From CADAWZ01 sp045114665 (GTDB lineage: Bacteria; Vulcanimicrobiota; CADAWZ01), in NCBI GenBank assembly GCA_045114665.1, contig JBGUKW010000110.1:1-15797 (forward strand): a stretch of 15,797 bases of DNA. Reading direction: 5' to 3'. Positions 14,647 to 15,797 of this stretch are shown in pieces (positions within the stretch are counted from its first letter, which is position 1; each line of letters opens with the position of its first letter). The notes under the pieces were generated by a model. That model saw nothing but the letters and a program-made list of their open reading frames with translations. It was not told where the DNA came from and searched no databases. The position numbers were made by a program, and so were the translations under genes.

Positions 14647-15259
14647 AGCAAAAAAAAGAGAAATGGGTAAAAAAGAAAGAAACATCATTCGCAAGGAAGG
14701 CGGAATTCCATGTGTTGTTTACGGAAAAGATATAACATCTTTTTGTATTTCTGTAAATGAAAGAACATTTGAAAAAGAACTTCATGCCCATGGAATGAAT
14801 GCACTTTTTAATTTGGTTATAGACAAAGACCAATATACAGCAATGATTGCTGAAATTCAGAGAGAACCATTGTCAAAGAAGATTAAACACATTGATTTCC
14901 ACAAAGTAGCTCTTGATACAGCTGTTACAGCAACTGTTCCTGTACATCTCGATGGAGATTGCAAAGGCGTAAGAGAAGGTGCTATATTAGAACAACTTAT
15001 GTGGGAAATTGAAATTGAAGCTCTTCCATTGAATGTTCCAGACCATATCGTAGTTGATGTAACAAATCTTGGTCTTGGCGAAGAATTAAAGGTAGCTGAA
15101 TTAAAGGCTCCAGAGGGTGTTTCTTTTATATCTCCTGCTGATGAAGTAGTAGTAATTGCTGCAAAACCAAAGAAGGAAGAAGAAGAGACAACTGAGACAG
15201 CTGAAGCAACAGCTGAGCCACAGGTTATCAAAAAAGGCAAAGAAGAAGAGGAAAAATAG
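14627..15259 (+). CDS. rplY: 50S ribosomal protein L25 (general stress protein Ctc, long form)
   Basis: This 210-residue L25/TL5/Ctc-type protein binds the E-loop region of 5S rRNA in the large ribosomal subunit. The N-terminal RNA-binding domain (about 1-93) has KREMGKKERNIIRKEGGIPCVVYGKD and IKHIDFHKV. The C-terminal TL5-type beta domain (about 95-180) has VPVHLDGDCKGVREGAILEQL and VVDVTNLGLGEELKV. It ends in a Glu/Lys/Thr/Ala-rich tail (181-210), common in long L25 forms. I chose the ATG at 14627 rather than the in-frame TTG at 14609. GGAGGA (14615-14620) is six bases upstream and the protein begins with the conserved domain. It lies 20 bp inside the end of prs, a classic prs-rplY pair. 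The pth gene that often follows in other bacteria is absent; a terminator comes 26 bp later. Confidence 0.95.
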   Translation: MKQIAIEAKKREMGKKERNIIRKEGGIPCVVYGKDITSFCISVNERTFEKELHAHGMNALFNLVIDKDQYTAMIAEIQREPLSKKIKHIDFHKVALDTAVTATVPVHLDGDCKGVREGAILEQLMWEIEIEALPLNVPDHIVVDVTNLGLGEELKVAELKAPEGVSFISPADEVVVIAAKPKKEEEETTETAEATAEPQVIKKGKEEEEK

Positions 15260-15285
15260 TAACTTTTCTACAGAATTTAAAAAAA

Positions 15286-15323
15286 TCGGTGTTGAAAAAT
15301 TTTTCAACACCGAATTTTTTTTT
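15286..15323 (+). terminator. Rho-independent terminator of prs-rplY
   Basis: A perfect 28-base palindrome (15286-15313, arm TCGGTGTTGAAAAA) is followed, after one further A, by nine T residues (15315-15323). With a minimal 4-base loop the stem is about 12 bp. It sits directly after the rplY stop. Confidence 0.92.
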
Positions 15324-15418
15324 ATTTAGGTATATATTTAAAATAAAAAACTGGCAAGTTTTTGGCAATCACTTTATAAAGACAACTTTATTTTCTTGTA
15401 GTAAAATAATCACCTCAA

Positions 15419-15434
15419 CAAAGAGCACTCTTTG
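15419..15434. repeat. 7-bp inverted repeat upstream of the small ORF
   Basis: CAAAGAG and CTCTTTG flank a 2-base centre between the prs-rplY terminator and the small ORF. It could be part of a mobile-element end, an operator, or chance. The rest of 15324-15465 is AT-rich, with a CTTTATAAAG palindrome near 15372-15381 and no gene I can support. Confidence 0.3.
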
Positions 15435-15465
15435 AATATAAAAAAAAATCGGAAGTGAAATTAAA

Positions 15466-15660
15466 GTGATATATTTTACTCTTGAAGACCTATGGGACTA
15501 TTATGCTTTATCTTTAGAAGATAAAATTTTCTTAGAACACAGAGATGATAATAAATTTTATAAATATTTAGCTACAAAAAATTTAGCTACAAAAAAAATA
15601 ATAGATTTTATAAAAAATTTAAAATCAAAAGGAGGAAAACTTAAGCTCTTAAAAATATAG
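15466..15660 (+). CDS. Small hypothetical protein upstream of tnpB
   Basis: This is a 64-residue ORF with a GTG start. A GGAAGTG (15451-15457) eight bases upstream could serve as the ribosome site. The first half is acidic and aromatic (TLEDLWDYYALSLEDKIF), the second half Lys-rich and basic. A 15-bp tandem duplication adds a repeated LATKN/LATKK. I recognise no family. It lies 59 bp before a tnpB start on the same strand, and is separated from rplY by a terminator, so it may belong to the mobile element or be a remnant of another gene. It could also be a chance ORF in AT-rich DNA. Confidence 0.45.
   Translation: MIYFTLEDLWDYYALSLEDKIFLEHRDDNKFYKYLATKNLATKKIIDFIKNLKSKGGKLKLLKI
15566..15595 (+). 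repeat. 15-bp in-frame tandem duplication
   Basis: ATTTAGCTACAAAAA occurs twice head-to-tail (15566-15580 and 15581-15595). It adds five codons inside the 64-residue ORF and keeps its frame. Confidence 0.85.
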
Positions 15661-15719
15661 ATAAATATAGTAAAAAGTATTAAAATATACTCATATAGAT
15701 TATACAGAGGATAAAGAAA

Positions 15720-15797
15720 TTGCTAAAAGCCTTCAAAACAGAAATTAATCCAACTGAAGAACAAAAAGAAATAATCAATAAAACTATAGGCACTTGT
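15720..15797 (+). CDS. tnpB: TnpB-type RNA-guided nuclease / IS200/IS605-family accessory protein, 5' end only
   Basis: Only the first 26 codons are in the window. The translation LKAFKTEINPTEEQKEIINK and the following TIGTC match the usual start of IS200/IS605 or IS1341-type TnpB proteins. In those proteins a K.x.f.i.PT.EQ...I....G..R pattern opens the wedge-like domain. The start is a TTG at 15720, with AGAGGA (15706-15711) eight bases upstream; no in-frame ATG lies between it and the upstream TAG at 15696-15698. TnpB is a guide-RNA-directed DNA endonuclease whose RNA comes from the 3' end of the element, which lies outside this window. No TnpA transposase is visible upstream, so this may be a tnpB-only element. 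Completeness cannot be judged. Confidence 0.75.
   Translation, partial: MLKAFKTEINPTEEQKEIINKTIGTC

Noticed and set aside
14857..15310. Minus-strand ORFs opposite rplY
   Set aside because: They mirror the repetitive Glu/Lys codons of the L25 tail and lie across its terminator; no family features.

Overview
The window comes from an AT-rich bacterium (roughly 70% A+T judged by eye, not counted). It uses the standard bacterial code, since TAA, TAG and TGA all end real genes, and it has strong GGAGG-type ribosome sites. Two things suggest an outer membrane: a CDP-deoxysugar/O-antigen type cassette, and an ABC substrate-binding protein with a plain signal peptide rather than a lipobox. Stalk (copper amine oxidase N-terminal-like) domains are common in diderm Firmicutes and several uncultured phyla. 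I cannot fix the phylum from this sequence.

Left part (1-2045, + strand): a decayed polytopic membrane protein of the GT-C-like sugar transferase type. It is truncated or stopped before position 79, its frame breaks near a heptanucleotide repeat at 605-625, and a single in-frame TAA at 1824-1826 separates it from a DUF4214 domain.

Sugar-nucleotide operon (2066-10070, + strand): rfbF, a GT2 polyprenyl-phosphate-type glycosyltransferase, an extended SDR, rfbH, a DRE-TIM (HMGL-like) aldolase, a thiamine-diphosphate enzyme of the acetolactate synthase type, and rfbG. RfbF and RfbG convert glucose-1-P and CTP to CDP-4-keto-6-deoxyglucose. RfbH, with a reductase not present here, would remove the C3 hydroxyl. 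The ThDP enzyme is a good candidate for adding a C2 or longer branch, as YerE does in yersiniose synthesis, and the SDR for reducing the product. The aldolase between rfbH and the ThDP gene has no role in the known yersiniose route and is the most interesting part of the cassette. Most genes overlap or nearly touch; the exception is a 194-bp gap before the ThDP gene. The operon ends at a strong bidirectional terminator (10117-10159).

Export cluster (13375-10169, - strand): a stalk-domain/DUF4352-like secreted protein, an extracellular sugar-type ABC binding protein, and a second stalk-domain/DUF4352-like paralogue. All three have signal peptides, and no permease or ATPase gene is nearby. The paralogues share a strongly conserved C-terminal domain.

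Housekeeping pair (13633-15259, + strand): prs, with a clear TTGATA-17-TATAAT promoter, and rplY (long L25/Ctc form). They overlap by 20 bp and end at a perfect-palindrome terminator. Right edge (15324-15797): a small unknown ORF containing a 15-bp tandem duplication, then the first 26 codons of a TnpB-type protein cut by the window end. I saw no rRNA, tRNA or CRISPR array.
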